Of a stretch of DNA of 63,755 nt, positions 7,172-16,982 are shown in pieces; the first letter of the stretch is position 1; every line of letters starts with the position of its first letter. The position numbers and the translations under genes are program-made. The notes under the pieces were generated by a model that saw only the letters and a program-made list of their open reading frames with translations, was not told the origin of the DNA and did not search any database. This DNA comes from Gammaproteobacteria bacterium (GTDB taxonomy: Bacteria; Pseudomonadota; Gammaproteobacteria; Eutrophobiales; Eutrophobiaceae), in assembly GCA_016193395.1 (NCBI GenBank), contig JACPSH010000043.1:1-63755 (forward strand), read 5' to 3'.

Positions 7172-7512
7172 TTGGTCTCCTCCTCTTTCGATTTCATGGC
7201 CTCGGCGGGCGCCGGCCCGGCGGTGACGATGTCATCGGTGATCACCAGTGGCTTGCCGATCGGCGTGTTGGCCTCTTCCCACAGTTCATCGCCGACCTGT
7301 CCGCTGACCTTGCCGATCTCGCCGCCCATCATCAGCGGCAACGCAATCGAGCCGGATATCAGCTTGAGTCCACCGACCGTGGTCTGCGCGAGCGCCTCCA
7401 TCGAGTTCGCCAGCGCCTGGCTGAGGTGATACGACGCGCCGCCCGCGGCAACGGGCATCGAGATCATTGCCGTGATCGCGAATCCCGTGATCATAGAAGT
7501 GCTTTGTTTCAT
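7168..7512 (-). CDS. Small exported protein co-transcribed with DUF2145
   Basis: 114 residues starting MKQSTSMITGFAITAMISMP, a Sec signal with cleavage after PVAAGG or thereabouts. The mature part has alternating small and hydrophobic residues (SQALANSMEALAQTTVGG, SIALPLMMGGEIG) and an acidic/lysine tail ending KSKEEETK. Similar small exported partners are found beside DUF2145 genes; I do not assign a function. The open frame extends to 7839, but only the ATG at 7512 yields a signal peptide and avoids overlap with the divergent regulator. The stop overlaps the DUF2145 start (ATGA). Confidence 0.7.
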   Translation of the reverse strand: MKQSTSMITGFAITAMISMPVAAGGASYHLSQALANSMEALAQTTVGGLKLISGSIALPLMMGGEIGKVSGQVGDELWEEANTPIGKPLVITDDIVTAGPAPAEAMKSKEEETK

Positions 7513-7638
7513 GACTGCCCCCAGGGGGTTGCCTGCCTTGATTGGCGAGGCCGAATCTAGACAACGGGAGCAGATAATTAAACTATAATCGTCCTTGTAT
7601 AACCGTTTTGTCCTTCTGGTATCACCAATTGATACCTT

Positions 7639-8478
7639 GTGTCCCTGCCGGACCCGGAGGCGCACGTGGCGAAAGCGCAGGCGGTCGTCGAAATCCTGAA
7701 GAAGGCGTTGAAGGCCAGCGGCCTGACCTATGCCGATGTCGCCAGACATCTGGGCCTGAGCCAGGCGAGCATCAAGCGCATGTTCGCGCGCGGCCAGTTC
7801 ACGCTGGAGCGGCTCGAATCCATCTGCGCGATGATGCACCTCGATTTCACGGACCTCGTGCGCATGATCGACGAGGAGCGCGCCAAGATCAGCAGCCTGA
7901 CCTCCTCACAGGAGGAGGAGCTGGTCTCCGATCTCAAGTTCCTGCTGATCGCACTGTGCGTGCAGAACGCATGGACCTTCGAGGAGATCGTGGGCTACTA
8001 CAACTTCCCGGAACTGGAGTGCATCCGCTACCTGATCCGGCTGGACCGGCTGGGACTCATCGAGCTGCTGCCGAACAACCGCATCCGGCGCATGGTTGCG
8101 CAGGATTTCCGCTGGCTGCCGCGTGGCCCGATTGAGCGGTTTTTCGAACAGCGCGTGCAGCGGGACTTTCTCAAATCGCACTTCTCCCGCGCGGGCGAGT
8201 TGCGCCTGTTTCTAACGGGCATGCTGTCGAAGAATTCGCTGGAGGCGATGCGTGAGCGGTTGGACATGATCGCGCGCGAATTCTCAGCGATGCAGCGCGA
8301 CGATTCACGGCTACCGGCCGGCGCGCGCTTCAATGCCGGACTGATGCTGTCGGTGCGGCCGTGGGAGTTGCGTGACTTTGCGCAGTTTCGCCGTCGCACC
8401 GGCGGCGATACACCAGAGGCGCCGCCGCGCGACGCCGCTCAGTTCAGGGGCAGCCCGCGTCGGGATCCAGGTCGCTGA
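7639..8478 (+). CDS. XRE-family transcriptional regulator
   Basis: 279 residues. Residues 15-65 form an XRE helix-turn-helix (LKASGLTYADVARHLGLS, QASIKRMFARGQFTLERLE). The rest is an uncharacterised helical C-terminal domain (FLLIALCVQNAWTFEEI, RLDRLGLIELLPNNRIR). It starts at GTG 7639 and is divergent from the small exported/DUF2145 pair across 126 bp, which it may regulate. A few further regulators of this architecture (XRE plus long C-terminal domain) are known only as hypothetical. Its 3' end overlaps the convergent Vps62-like gene by 35 bp. Confidence 0.78.
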   Translation: MSLPDPEAHVAKAQAVVEILKKALKASGLTYADVARHLGLSQASIKRMFARGQFTLERLESICAMMHLDFTDLVRMIDEERAKISSLTSSQEEELVSDLKFLLIALCVQNAWTFEEIVGYYNFPELECIRYLIRLDRLGLIELLPNNRIRRMVAQDFRWLPRGPIERFFEQRVQRDFLKSHFSRAGELRLFLTGMLSKNSLEAMRERLDMIAREFSAMQRDDSRLPAGARFNAGLMLSVRPWELRDFAQFRRRTGGDTPEAPPRDAAQFRGSPRRDPGR

Positions 8479-9544
8479 ATGCCGCGGGCCGCTGGCCTTC
8501 CGGCACGGCGACGAACGAGTTGGTGCGCGGCAGGACGTAAACCTCGATTGGGAACGCCGCCCCCGTGGCTTCCGTCGTCCACAACGGATTGGCCGGCGCA
8601 ACCATCTGCACCAGACACCGCTTCACGCAGGCATAGTTTTCCACGTACGGCTGTTCCTTCTTGCCGGTCTGCCCGATGTGCCCGAGGCAGACGTATTCGG
8701 ACGAGCGCGGTACGCCTCTCCAGATCGAACCATCCATCGTCGCCCCCGTGCCCTTGTCCCGCCATACGCGTTCCCAACCTGAGGGCGGGGCCAACAGGGC
8801 GGCCGCCGCGCCGTCCAGCGGCTTGATGGTCAACGCGCACCCGTTCGGCGCGTCGTAATTGTTCTGCGCAACGCCGCCGAGCATGAAGTAGCCGGGCTCC
8901 GGCTGGGGCTGATAAAGAGCCATGTCGTAGCGCCCGCCCGAGCCCTTGTCCTGGTACTTGAGCTGCATGGCGCAGGTGTACTTGAAATCAAACCGGCTCC
9001 CTGCACCCGCGACGGCTGGAGCGGCAGTCGGTGCAGGGGCCGGTGCCGGTTTTGCGGGCGCGGTGGGCGCCGGTTTGGGCGATGCCGGGGCTACCGGTGC
9101 CTCGGCCACCGGCGGCGCCGGCCTTGCCGGCGGAGCGCCGGGCAACGCGGGGACAAAGCGGCCGCTGTTCTGCAATTGCGCCGCGTTCTGCATGGCACTC
9201 ACAATCTGTCCACCCGCCATGGTGTTGGCGATCCGGTTCAAGGCCGCTTCCGCCTGCGCACTCCCCTGCAACCAGGCGACGCGGTAAAGAACCGCAGCCG
9301 TATCGGAACTCCTCGGAACGCCCAGCCCGTTTTCGTACAGGCGCCCCAATTCGAACAGCGCGCTGGCGTGTCCCTGTCGCGCATCCACCTGCAAATGCCC
9401 GAGCGCGGTCGCATAATCGCCCGCATCCAGCGCCCTTTTCGCGGTCGTGAAATCAGCGTTGACCGGCGAAACAGCGGTCGATAACAGCAGGACGGCAAAT
9501 GCCGGTGCGGCGCGAGGATGCTTCCGGAGGCTTTGGGCAGGCAT
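8444..9544 (-). CDS. Exported Sel1-repeat protein with Vps62-like C-terminal domain
   Basis: 366 residues. After a signal sequence (AFAVLLLSTAVSPVNA) come Sel1-type helical repeats (DYATALGHLQVDARQGHASA, then LFELGRLYENGLGV), an Ala/Pro-rich linker at about 135-190 (PAPTAPAKPAPAPAPTAAP), and a C-terminal domain. The motifs WERVWRDKGTGATMDGSIWR, VCLGHIGQ and CVKRCLV in that domain match the Vps62 family (normally W-D-x-G-S-G-A...S-I-W-R-P...LG). An upstream ATG at 9562 is possible. It probably acts in the periplasm or at the outer membrane; function unknown. It ends convergently with the XRE gene. Confidence 0.7.
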   Translation of the reverse strand: MPAQSLRKHPRAAPAFAVLLLSTAVSPVNADFTTAKRALDAGDYATALGHLQVDARQGHASALFELGRLYENGLGVPRSSDTAAVLYRVAWLQGSAQAEAALNRIANTMAGGQIVSAMQNAAQLQNSGRFVPALPGAPPARPAPPVAEAPVAPASPKPAPTAPAKPAPAPAPTAAPAVAGAGSRFDFKYTCAMQLKYQDKGSGGRYDMALYQPQPEPGYFMLGGVAQNNYDAPNGCALTIKPLDGAAAALLAPPSGWERVWRDKGTGATMDGSIWRGVPRSSEYVCLGHIGQTGKKEQPYVENYACVKRCLVQMVAPANPLWTTEATGAAFPIEVYVLPRTNSFVAVPEGQRPAAFSDLDPDAGCP

Positions 9545-9670
9545 TTTGCTGGGATCCCTCACAGTCGTTTCAATGGGGTATCGGGCATTATGCCCCGTTG
9601 CAGCCGGATCTTGCAGTCACGCGCCCGGGCGGTTCATCTCGCCCTGGTTGCGGCCGGCAACACGGGCTAT

Positions 9671-11416
9671 ATGATCGGACGAATGACCCGGGGTGAACCG
9701 GCCCCGGCAATATCGGTTTCAACGCATATGGCGGCCACAGCAAGGAATACAGACCTGCTGGCGAGGAACGCACAGGTCCTCCGTTCGCGAATCAACCGTT
9801 ACGGGATCATGGGTCTCGTCATTGCGCTGCTCACCATCGTCACCGCATCGCTTGTCGCCAGTCTGCAGATAACGGGGGAAATCACGCTGGAGGGTATTCT
9901 CTATGCGCGGCAGCATAATTTCACGCTGCGCATCCTCGACTTCCTGCCTTTCGCCTTCGCCTTCTGGGGGCAATACACCAGCACGCTGATGGCCTATCAG
10001 GCCAGCGCGCTGATAGTGGAACAGACCGACGACCTGCGGGCGGAAACGACTGAGTGGAAACGGAAGTCACTGCACGACGCCACGCACGACATCCTGACCG
10101 GCCTGCCGAACCGCGTCCTCTTCTACGACCGGCTGCGGCAGGAATTACTGGTGGCCGGACGCGAGAACAGGCGCATCGCGGTGCTGTTCATCGATCTGGA
10201 CGGATTCAAGAAGATCAACGATGCCTTCGGTCACGACCAGGGCGACCTGGTCCTGAAGGAAGTCACCGCGCGGCTGCGCCGGTCGGGATCGGGCACGCAG
10301 ACTGTTGCGAGGATGGGCGGGGACGAATTCGCGGTCTTGCTGACCGAAACTGCAACCGTCGATGAAGCCAGGGAGTGGGCCCGGGGAGCCCGTCGGATGC
10401 TGGAGTCGCCGTTCACCCTCAGCCGCGGCCCGGCGGAGTCCAGCGTCAGCATCGGCATCGCGTATTTCCCGGATCATGGCAGCGATCCCGATACGCTCAT
10501 CCAGCGCTCGGAAGCGGCTATGATCGCCGCGCGCGGCAGGCATGACGGCGTGGCGGTCTACGCGAACGAACTCGATGCGGACAATCCGCGTCGCGTCACG
10601 CTGCTCGGCGATTTACGGCGCGCCATCGAACAGGATCTGCTCGATCTCCATTACCAGCCGAAAGTTGACCTGCGCACCCAGGAAGTCGTGTCCGTGGAGG
10701 CGTTGATGCGCTGGTCACATCCGACGTTTGGCCGGGTCTCGCCGGGTGAATTCATCACACTCGCCGAAGGCTCGCGGCTGATCCGTCCGCTGACCCAGTG
10801 GTCCATCAACCGCGCCGCGCGCGACCTGGAACAGTGGCAAAAGGACGGCCTCACGCTCGGCATGGCGATCAACTTCTCGGCCCGGACCCTCGATGACCCC
10901 AAGCTCCCCGATCTCCTTGCCCGCCCCATGAGCGTGCTCGGCGAAAACCCCGAGCGCCTCACGCTCGAAGTGACCGAGAGCAGCATCATGGAAGATCCAC
11001 GGCGGACGATCGAAATCCTGAGACGCCTGAAGGCCATGAAGTTCCGTCTCTCGATCGATGACTTCGGCACCGGGTATTCGTCCCTCGCCTACTTGAGCAA
11101 GCTGCCGGTCAGCGAAATGAAGATCGACAAGTCCTTCGTCATGAACATGAAGCAGAATAAGGATGACCGCACCATCGTGAAGGCCACCATCGATCTCGGC
11201 CATAATCTCGGCCTCTGCGTGGTTGCGGAGGGCGTGGAGACCGCCGACGTCCTGCACCTGCTGAAGGAGGACGGCTGCGATATCGCGCAGGGCTATTTCA
11301 TCAGCCCGCCGCTCGCAAACCTGGACTTCCTGGCGTGGTTGCGCGAGTCCCCTTGGAAGCCGAAGAGGCTGCGACCCCTAGAGGCGGCAAAACCGTCAAT
11401 TACTTCTCCTTTTTGA
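9671..11416 (+). CDS. Membrane-associated GGDEF-EAL protein (c-di-GMP turnover)
   Basis: About 581 residues. Two membrane segments near the N-terminus (YGIMGLVIALLTIVTASLVA and FLPFAFAFWGQYTSTLMAYQ) precede a GGDEF domain, with DILTGLPNRVLFYDRL and an intact RMGGDEFAVLL. The EAL domain is also intact: VSVEALMRWSHP, then DDFGTGYSSLAYL, KIDKSFV and GVET. Both catalytic motifs are present, so it could act as a diguanylate cyclase and/or phosphodiesterase. The frame is open from 9518, but that would overlap the divergent Sel1 gene, so ATG 9671 (or 9683) is preferred. It ends 17 bp inside the convergent peptidase gene. Confidence 0.88.
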   Translation: MIGRMTRGEPAPAISVSTHMAATARNTDLLARNAQVLRSRINRYGIMGLVIALLTIVTASLVASLQITGEITLEGILYARQHNFTLRILDFLPFAFAFWGQYTSTLMAYQASALIVEQTDDLRAETTEWKRKSLHDATHDILTGLPNRVLFYDRLRQELLVAGRENRRIAVLFIDLDGFKKINDAFGHDQGDLVLKEVTARLRRSGSGTQTVARMGGDEFAVLLTETATVDEAREWARGARRMLESPFTLSRGPAESSVSIGIAYFPDHGSDPDTLIQRSEAAMIAARGRHDGVAVYANELDADNPRRVTLLGDLRRAIEQDLLDLHYQPKVDLRTQEVVSVEALMRWSHPTFGRVSPGEFITLAEGSRLIRPLTQWSINRAARDLEQWQKDGLTLGMAINFSARTLDDPKLPDLLARPMSVLGENPERLTLEVTESSIMEDPRRTIEILRRLKAMKFRLSIDDFGTGYSSLAYLSKLPVSEMKIDKSFVMNMKQNKDDRTIVKATIDLGHNLGLCVVAEGVETADVLHLLKEDGCDIAQGYFISPPLANLDFLAWLRESPWKPKRLRPLEAAKPSITSPF

Positions 11417-13472
11417 TGTCGGTGCGGTACTTACCGAACCAGGCCAGGATATTGTCCACCTTGGCGATCAGGTTCGACGGTCGTCCGGAAATATCGTGCG
11501 GCGCTTCGGGGACGCGCACCATGAGCGTATCCAGCTTGCGCAGTTTGAGCGCTTGATAGAACTGCTCGGTCTCGGCAATCGGCGTACGGAAATCCTGCTC
11601 CCCGGTGATGAGCATCGTGGGCGTCTTCACATTGCCCACGAGCGACAGCGGCGAGCGCGCCCAGTAATCGCTCTGAGCCTCCCAGGGATAGTTCTCGAAC
11701 CAGTAGCGGTAGAAAAAGTTCGTGGCATCGGAAGTCAGGACGAAACTCGTCCAGTTGATGACCGGTTTCGCGACCACCGCCGCCCGGAAGCGATCGGTCT
11801 TGCCGACGATCCAGGCGGTAAGCACGCCGCCGCCGGATCCGCCGGTGACGAACAGGTTGTCCGAGTCCACGTAACCTTCCGCGATCACCGCGTCCACAGC
11901 CGACATGAGGTCGTCGTAATCATGACCGGGATAGGCGTGGTGGATCTGGCTCGCGAAGTCCTCCCCGTAGCTCGTGCTGCCGCGCGGATTGACATACAGC
12001 ACGACGTAGCCGGCCGCGGCGAAGAGCTGAATCTCGCCCGCAAACGTCGGACCGTAGGCCGCGTACGGCCCGCCGTGGATCTCGAGTATCAACGGGTATT
12101 TCGTGTTGGAATTGAAATCCGGCGGCGTGACCAACCACGCCTGGACATCACGCCCGTCGAAGGAGGACTTCAGGTTGATTTCCCTTACCTGGCCCAGCGT
12201 CTTCTGGCCCAGCAGGTCGTCATTCAGGTGCGTGAGCTGGCGTGGTGCGGAACGGCCACTGCCGGCGGAGACATCCGCCGGACGGTCGGGCGCGCCCCGG
12301 GTCAAGGCGTACACGTTGGTACGCGAAAGCGAATAGCTGCCGCTCGTGTACGGCCGTCCGATGTCCAGTCCACCGACGTTGTCCGCCAGGGTGGAAACGC
12401 GGCCATCGAGCGTGGTCGTACCGAGCTTGCGCAGGCCGCGCTCTTCATAGAGGTACCAGATACGGCCGCCGTCGCCGGACCATTTGATATTAAAGACGTC
12501 GCGATCGAAGTCGGGGATCAATGCGCGCGCGTTTCCGCCGTCCCGATCCATGACGTAGAGTTGCGTCACCTGGTAACCCTGCTCGCGGTCGTCGAACCCG
12601 GTGTAGGCAATGCGCCTGCCGTCGGGCGACCAGACCGGCTCCTGATCCGGTCCCTTGCGGTGGGTCAGTTGCTTCGGTTCGCCGCCCGTGGCCGGGATCT
12701 CGAAGACCTCGCTCTCCACCGGCTCGTATTCCCAGTCTTCGTTGCGGTTGGCGCTGAACAGGATGCGCCCGCTGTCCGGACTCCAGGACAGCGGGCCATA
12801 GTGGTTGAAATCGCCGCCCGTCAACTGCTGCGGCGTGCCGCCCTCTGCCGGGACGACGAACACATGGCTGTATCCGGCTTCGAGGAATCCTTCGCCATCC
12901 GCGCGATAGACCACCGTGTCGATCACCTTGACCGGTGGCGCCCATTCCGCGCCCTCGGGCTTGGCCGGGGCTTTCGCCAGTGGTTCCTTTTCCTTGGGGA
13001 CGGTCATGGTGAAGGCAATGAATTCGCCGTCCGGCGACCACGAAATGGCGCCCGGCGCTTCCTGGAGGTTCGTGAGCAATGCCGTTTGCCCCGTGTCCAT
13101 CCAGCGCAGGTACAGTTGCGGGCTACCCTCGGCGCCGGAAATGTACGCGAGCCGCATGCCGTCCGGCGACCAGCGCGGCGAGGAATAACCCTGCCGGCCG
13201 GAGAGCACCGGGCGATGATTCCCGCCGTCGCTGTCGATGGTCCAGAGATTGCCGCGCGTCCGATCGGTCATGATGTCCATGGCCGTGCGCACATAAACAA
13301 TGTGCCGGCCATCGGGGGAGATCTGCGGTTCGCTGGCGTATTCGAGCTGAAAGACGTCCGTCGATTGCAGGATCCGCACATCCTTCTCCCCGCCGTCCGC
13401 CTCTGCCCAAGCCGGCCCGCCGGCCACCGCCAAGGCCGCCGCGAGGCAGTGGCTCAACGTCTGGAATTTCAT
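11400..13472 (-). CDS. Exported S9-family (prolyl oligopeptidase-like) peptidase
   Basis: 690 residues with a signal peptide (LSHCLAAALAVAGGPAWA). The N-terminal half is a WD40-like/TolB-type propeller: repeated ISPDGRHIVYV, WSPDGMRLAYIS, WSPDGEFIAFT and WSPDGRRIAYTGF. The C-terminal alpha/beta hydrolase carries the catalytic triad: Ser in VTGGSGGGVLTAW, Asp in ITGEQDFRTP, His in EAPHDIS. It probably degrades peptides in the periplasm (DPP/acyl-peptidase type). ATG 13472 starts the signal; the frame is open to 13520. Genes on either side are unrelated. Confidence 0.9.
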   Translation of the reverse strand: MKFQTLSHCLAAALAVAGGPAWAEADGGEKDVRILQSTDVFQLEYASEPQISPDGRHIVYVRTAMDIMTDRTRGNLWTIDSDGGNHRPVLSGRQGYSSPRWSPDGMRLAYISGAEGSPQLYLRWMDTGQTALLTNLQEAPGAISWSPDGEFIAFTMTVPKEKEPLAKAPAKPEGAEWAPPVKVIDTVVYRADGEGFLEAGYSHVFVVPAEGGTPQQLTGGDFNHYGPLSWSPDSGRILFSANRNEDWEYEPVESEVFEIPATGGEPKQLTHRKGPDQEPVWSPDGRRIAYTGFDDREQGYQVTQLYVMDRDGGNARALIPDFDRDVFNIKWSGDGGRIWYLYEERGLRKLGTTTLDGRVSTLADNVGGLDIGRPYTSGSYSLSRTNVYALTRGAPDRPADVSAGSGRSAPRQLTHLNDDLLGQKTLGQVREINLKSSFDGRDVQAWLVTPPDFNSNTKYPLILEIHGGPYAAYGPTFAGEIQLFAAAGYVVLYVNPRGSTSYGEDFASQIHHAYPGHDYDDLMSAVDAVIAEGYVDSDNLFVTGGSGGGVLTAWIVGKTDRFRAAVVAKPVINWTSFVLTSDATNFFYRYWFENYPWEAQSDYWARSPLSLVGNVKTPTMLITGEQDFRTPIAETEQFYQALKLRKLDTLMVRVPEAPHDISGRPSNLIAKVDNILAWFGKYRTDIKKEK

Positions 13473-13520
13473 GCGGGATTTCCCCTCGTCAAAAGGAGTG
13501 CATTCTACCCAAAGAGGCAT

Positions 13521-13550
13521 CCGGGGTCAGAGCGCATGCTCCGACCCCGG
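13521..13550. repeat. GGGGTCAG-type palindromic repeat (possible terminator)
   Basis: CCGGGGTCAGAGC and GCTCCGACCCCGG form a 13-bp stem with one mismatch around GCAT. It lies between the TonB receptor stop (13594) and the peptidase start (13472), both on the minus strand, so it could terminate receptor transcription, although the T-run is poor. Its arms resemble the terminator at 6303-6345 and the motif at about 85, consistent with a dispersed REP-like family. Confidence 0.55.
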
Positions 13551-13593
13551 TACGAGACATTCCGGATTTGAACATTTGTTCCACCCCACTGGA

Positions 13594-15765
13594 TCAGAAA
13601 TGAACCCTGATATTCGTGAATACGGTGAGCGGCGGGCCAGGCGCGATGTGGAGCAGGTCGGATTGCGAGCCGGACAGGTAATCCTTGTCGAGGAAGTTGC
13701 TGACATTGACGCCCAGGATCACGTGCCCTGACAGCGCGTAGTCCGCAAACGCGTTGCCGGTTGTATAGCCGGGAAGCGTCACCTCAAGTTCATCCGGGTC
13801 CAGGCTGGCCTGCCGCTTTGAGATGTGGACAAGATTGATCCCGGCCTGCAGATCGTTGCCGTGGCGCAGGCTGAACGAGAACAGGCCGAAGACGAGCAGC
13901 TTGTGCCGCGGCGCATTCAGCGGCGTCGTGCCGTCCGGAATCTCCGGGTCATCGGAGATCTCGGCATCGGTATATCCGTACTTGACGCCGAGCTGCGCCC
14001 AATCCCCCGGTTTAAGCAACAATTCCAAATCCAGCCCCCTGCTCAACTGGCGCGCGGTCTGAATCTCGAAACCCGGCGCGTTCGGCGCGTCCGTGGTGAC
14101 GTCGGTCTGCTCGATTCGGAAAGCGGACGCCTCGAATGACAGGTCCATCACCGGGACCCTGAGCTTGATGCCGCCTTCCACGGCCCGCCCGCGGGTCGGC
14201 TGCAGCGGCTGTCTCTGTGGATTGAGCCCTTCGTTGGGATCGAAGGATTCGCTGAAACTCGCGAATACCGAGAGCATGGCGTTCGGCAGGTACACCGCCC
14301 CGACGCGCGAACTGAATTCCTCGTCTTCCTGATCGAAACGGGTTTCTTCGATGCGCTCGCTGCCGCTGGAATCGATCATGTCGAGGCGCGTCCCGGCCAG
14401 CACTCGCCAGTGCTCGCCGATTTCGGCGAAGTCCTGGATATAGACCGCGTGCAAATCGGATGACTCGCTGGATGCAAACACGGCTTCCATGGCCGGCTTG
14501 GGTTGCCCGTACTCAACGTTGAAAATGTCGATCTCGTAGGACTCATCCTCCGCATCGGAGGAATGCACGTCTTCGCGATCCTTGATCGACGAATACTCAT
14601 AGCCGGCCAGCACGCGGTTGCCGATGCCGGAGAATTCGAACCCATATTCGAGCTCGGCCTGCACCGACACCACCTCCGTCTCCTGCACTTCATCCTGCAG
14701 CTCGCGCGCGAGGATCGCGGACGGCCCGGACGGATCGAAATCATCCAGCTCCACCGGCTCGACCTTCAAGCCGCGCAGATCGCTGTCCTGCCGGTACCCC
14801 GTGGCGGAGAACGTCAACGCATCGCCGATCTCCCAATCGGCGCCCAACTCGGCGGTCAGACCCGCGATGCGCATGTTGCCGATCTCCGGCTCTCCCAGGA
14901 ATCGTGAACGCGGAAGGGGAAACGCCCCGTCAAGCGCCACCACGCCGCTGTCGAACGGCGAGTCGTGCCGGATGTACTCGACCGAGCCAAGCAGCTCCAA
15001 TGGCTCGCCCGCTTTCCAGCTTATCGACGGCGCCGCGAAGACCCGCGAGGCGTTGACGAAATCGCGGAAACTGTCGGCGTCTTCGAGCGCGCCGATCAGC
15101 CGGTATGCCAACTCGTCATCCCCGGTAACCGGACCCGTTGAATCGAACTCCACCCGGTATCGCCCGTAGCTCCCCAATGCGGCCCGCGCCGAGTTGCGGT
15201 TCTGCGGCAGCGGCTTCTTGGTCCGCAAGTTGATTGAACCGCCCGGTTCCCCCTGCCCGTAGATCGCGGCATTGGGCCCCTTCAATACTTCAACGGATTC
15301 GACGTTGGCGAGATCCCTGACCTGGAGCGCTCCGAGCGAGTCGTTGTGGCCGTCGCGGTAGAACGGGGCCTCGGCGAAGCCGCGCAGCACGATGTCGTCG
15401 TACAGCCCCCGTTCGCCGGGCGATGCGCCACCCAGCGTGTATGAATCCAGCAGGCTGGCGAGATTCGCGTGCCTGGCGCTGTCGATGATCACCCCGTCGA
15501 GCACTTCGACCGACAGAGGCAGTTCCCGGAGCGGGGCCTTCGACTTGATGGCGAAATCGCTTTCCGTGGCATCGAGCCGCGGCCGCTCGACGATGATCTC
15601 TTCGAGGACTTCGGCTGGCGTGTCCGCGACGGTACCGGGCGCGGCGTCGGCGGAACCCCTTGCGCCCGCGCAATGCAGGGCCAGCACAAGGATTGCCGGC
15701 AAGGCGCCGTTGAATCCCCTGTTCCCGCCCCCGCCCTGTCTATTCGGAACCACGCCATCGCTCAC
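13594..15765 (-). CDS. TonB-dependent siderophore-type receptor
   Basis: 723 residues. After a signal region comes a TonB-box-like segment (EEIIVERPRL) and a plug domain (PLRELPLSVEVLDGVIIDSA, DIVLRGF, VESVEVLKGPNAAIYGQGEP, GGSINLRTKKP). The barrel ends with aromatic IRVHF, the usual outer-membrane C-terminus. The plug signature GQGEPGGSIN is typical of the FhuA/ferrichrome-type group, so Fe-siderophore uptake is likely. No TonB/ExbBD or siderophore biosynthesis gene is nearby. Confidence 0.88.
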   Translation of the reverse strand: MSDGVVPNRQGGGGNRGFNGALPAILVLALHCAGARGSADAAPGTVADTPAEVLEEIIVERPRLDATESDFAIKSKAPLRELPLSVEVLDGVIIDSARHANLASLLDSYTLGGASPGERGLYDDIVLRGFAEAPFYRDGHNDSLGALQVRDLANVESVEVLKGPNAAIYGQGEPGGSINLRTKKPLPQNRNSARAALGSYGRYRVEFDSTGPVTGDDELAYRLIGALEDADSFRDFVNASRVFAAPSISWKAGEPLELLGSVEYIRHDSPFDSGVVALDGAFPLPRSRFLGEPEIGNMRIAGLTAELGADWEIGDALTFSATGYRQDSDLRGLKVEPVELDDFDPSGPSAILARELQDEVQETEVVSVQAELEYGFEFSGIGNRVLAGYEYSSIKDREDVHSSDAEDESYEIDIFNVEYGQPKPAMEAVFASSESSDLHAVYIQDFAEIGEHWRVLAGTRLDMIDSSGSERIEETRFDQEDEEFSSRVGAVYLPNAMLSVFASFSESFDPNEGLNPQRQPLQPTRGRAVEGGIKLRVPVMDLSFEASAFRIEQTDVTTDAPNAPGFEIQTARQLSRGLDLELLLKPGDWAQLGVKYGYTDAEISDDPEIPDGTTPLNAPRHKLLVFGLFSFSLRHGNDLQAGINLVHISKRQASLDPDELEVTLPGYTTGNAFADYALSGHVILGVNVSNFLDKDYLSGSQSDLLHIAPGPPLTVFTNIRVHF

Positions 15766-15815
15766 GCCGCGATCTTACGTCACGGCGGCGCTGGAGGCGC
15801 ACTCAGTTGGAAAGG

Positions 15816-16982
15816 CTAATCCACCCCGCCTCCCCGGGATTCAACGATCAGGTCGCAGACCTCACGGACGGCCCCACGTCCGCCCGCCTTGACACAGACG
15901 TAATCCACGGCGCGCAGCACCTCCGGCACGGCGTCCGCGGGGCACGCGGAGAAGCCCGTCCGGACGATGCACTCCAAGTCGCCAAGATCGTCGCCGATGT
16001 ACGCCATCTCTTCCAAGCCGATCCCCCAGCCAAGCGCGATCCTTTCCAGCCATGCGCGTTTGTCGTCCACGCCGGGATAATATTCGACGATGCCGAGCTT
16101 CTTCATTCTTGCCGCCGTTGCAGCGCTCGCCTCCGCGCTTACTACGCAAACGCGGACGCCGCCGCCGCGCAGCCGTTCGAGTCCCCTGGCATCGCGCGTA
16201 TTGAATTTCTTCATCACCTCACCCTCCGGACCGTAGTACATGCCGCCATTCGTCAGCGTCCCGTCCACATCCACGATCAGCGCACGGATCCCCTTGCGCA
16301 ATCGCGTTTCCGCCGTTTGCCGCTTCCTGCGCAGCAGCAGTGATTCGAGCATTTCAAAATCGGACGGCTCATCCAGTTCCAGGAAATGGTCGGCCGCCAT
16401 GGTGTGAATGCCGATCCGGCCTCCCAGGCGACACCCGGTTGTTTTGAGAATGCCTGACTTCGTGAAGTAAAAAGCGCCGTTCTCGACGAGCAAGCCCGGG
16501 AATTCCTGGCGTCGCGGCCGCGACCGCGGATCGTAGTTGACCGGCGTGCCGTCCCGGCTCCAGAGGAAGCGGCGCAGTTCAACGGCGGTCAGCAGGGAAT
16601 CGAAATCCCCGGCTTCGAAGCGCTGCCTGGCGGCAAGAAAATCCGATGCCTGGGTCAGCGGCGAGGTGGCCTGCACCAGGCACACGACATCAAACTCCAT
16701 CTTTTCCTGGAATTCGAGCAGCACGCTTTCCGAGGTCGCGGTATCGGTGGCGGTTCGGGCCGATCGCTCGATCAGCTTGACGCGGGATCCGAATTCCGCG
16801 GCGACGGCCCGGCGGATCCCGGCACAGTCGGTGGAGACGAACACCTCCGCGAAGCAGCCGGATTCAAGCGCCTGTCCCAGGCTCCAGGCGAACAGCGGGC
16901 GGCCGGCGATCGGCAGCAGGTTCTTGCGCGGGATCGATTTCGATGCGCCGCGCAGCGGCATCAGTGCGACCCAGCGGGTCAA
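15816..16982 (-). CDS. NeuA-KdsC fusion: nonulosonate cytidylyltransferase plus HAD phosphatase
   Basis: 388 residues with two domains. Residues 1-225 are a CMP-sialate-synthase-type nucleotidyltransferase: MPLRGASKSIPRKNLLPIAG (the R-x-G-S-K-x-I-x-x-K-N loop), VCLVQATSPLTQASD and ENGAFY. Residues 230-388 are a KdsC-type HAD phosphatase: LIVDVDGTLTNGGMYY (DxD nucleophile), FNTRDARGLERLR, VSAEAS, and YIGDDLGDLECI (metal-binding D-D). It would activate a nonulosonic acid with CTP and may also remove the 9-phosphate made by NeuB. The stop of the NeuB-like gene overlaps the start by 4 bp. Confidence 0.85.
   Translation of the reverse strand: MTRWVALMPLRGASKSIPRKNLLPIAGRPLFAWSLGQALESGCFAEVFVSTDCAGIRRAVAAEFGSRVKLIERSARTATDTATSESVLLEFQEKMEFDVVCLVQATSPLTQASDFLAARQRFEAGDFDSLLTAVELRRFLWSRDGTPVNYDPRSRPRRQEFPGLLVENGAFYFTKSGILKTTGCRLGGRIGIHTMAADHFLELDEPSDFEMLESLLLRRKRQTAETRLRKGIRALIVDVDGTLTNGGMYYGPEGEVMKKFNTRDARGLERLRGGGVRVCVVSAEASAATAARMKKLGIVEYYPGVDDKRAWLERIALGWGIGLEEMAYIGDDLGDLECIVRTGFSACPADAVPEVLRAVDYVCVKAGGRGAVREVCDLIVESRGGGVD

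Noticed and set aside
11496-13571. 691-residue plus-strand open frame over the S9 peptidase
   Set aside because: It is antisense to a gene with signal peptide, propeller repeats and intact catalytic triad; GC-rich DNA leaves long shadow frames.
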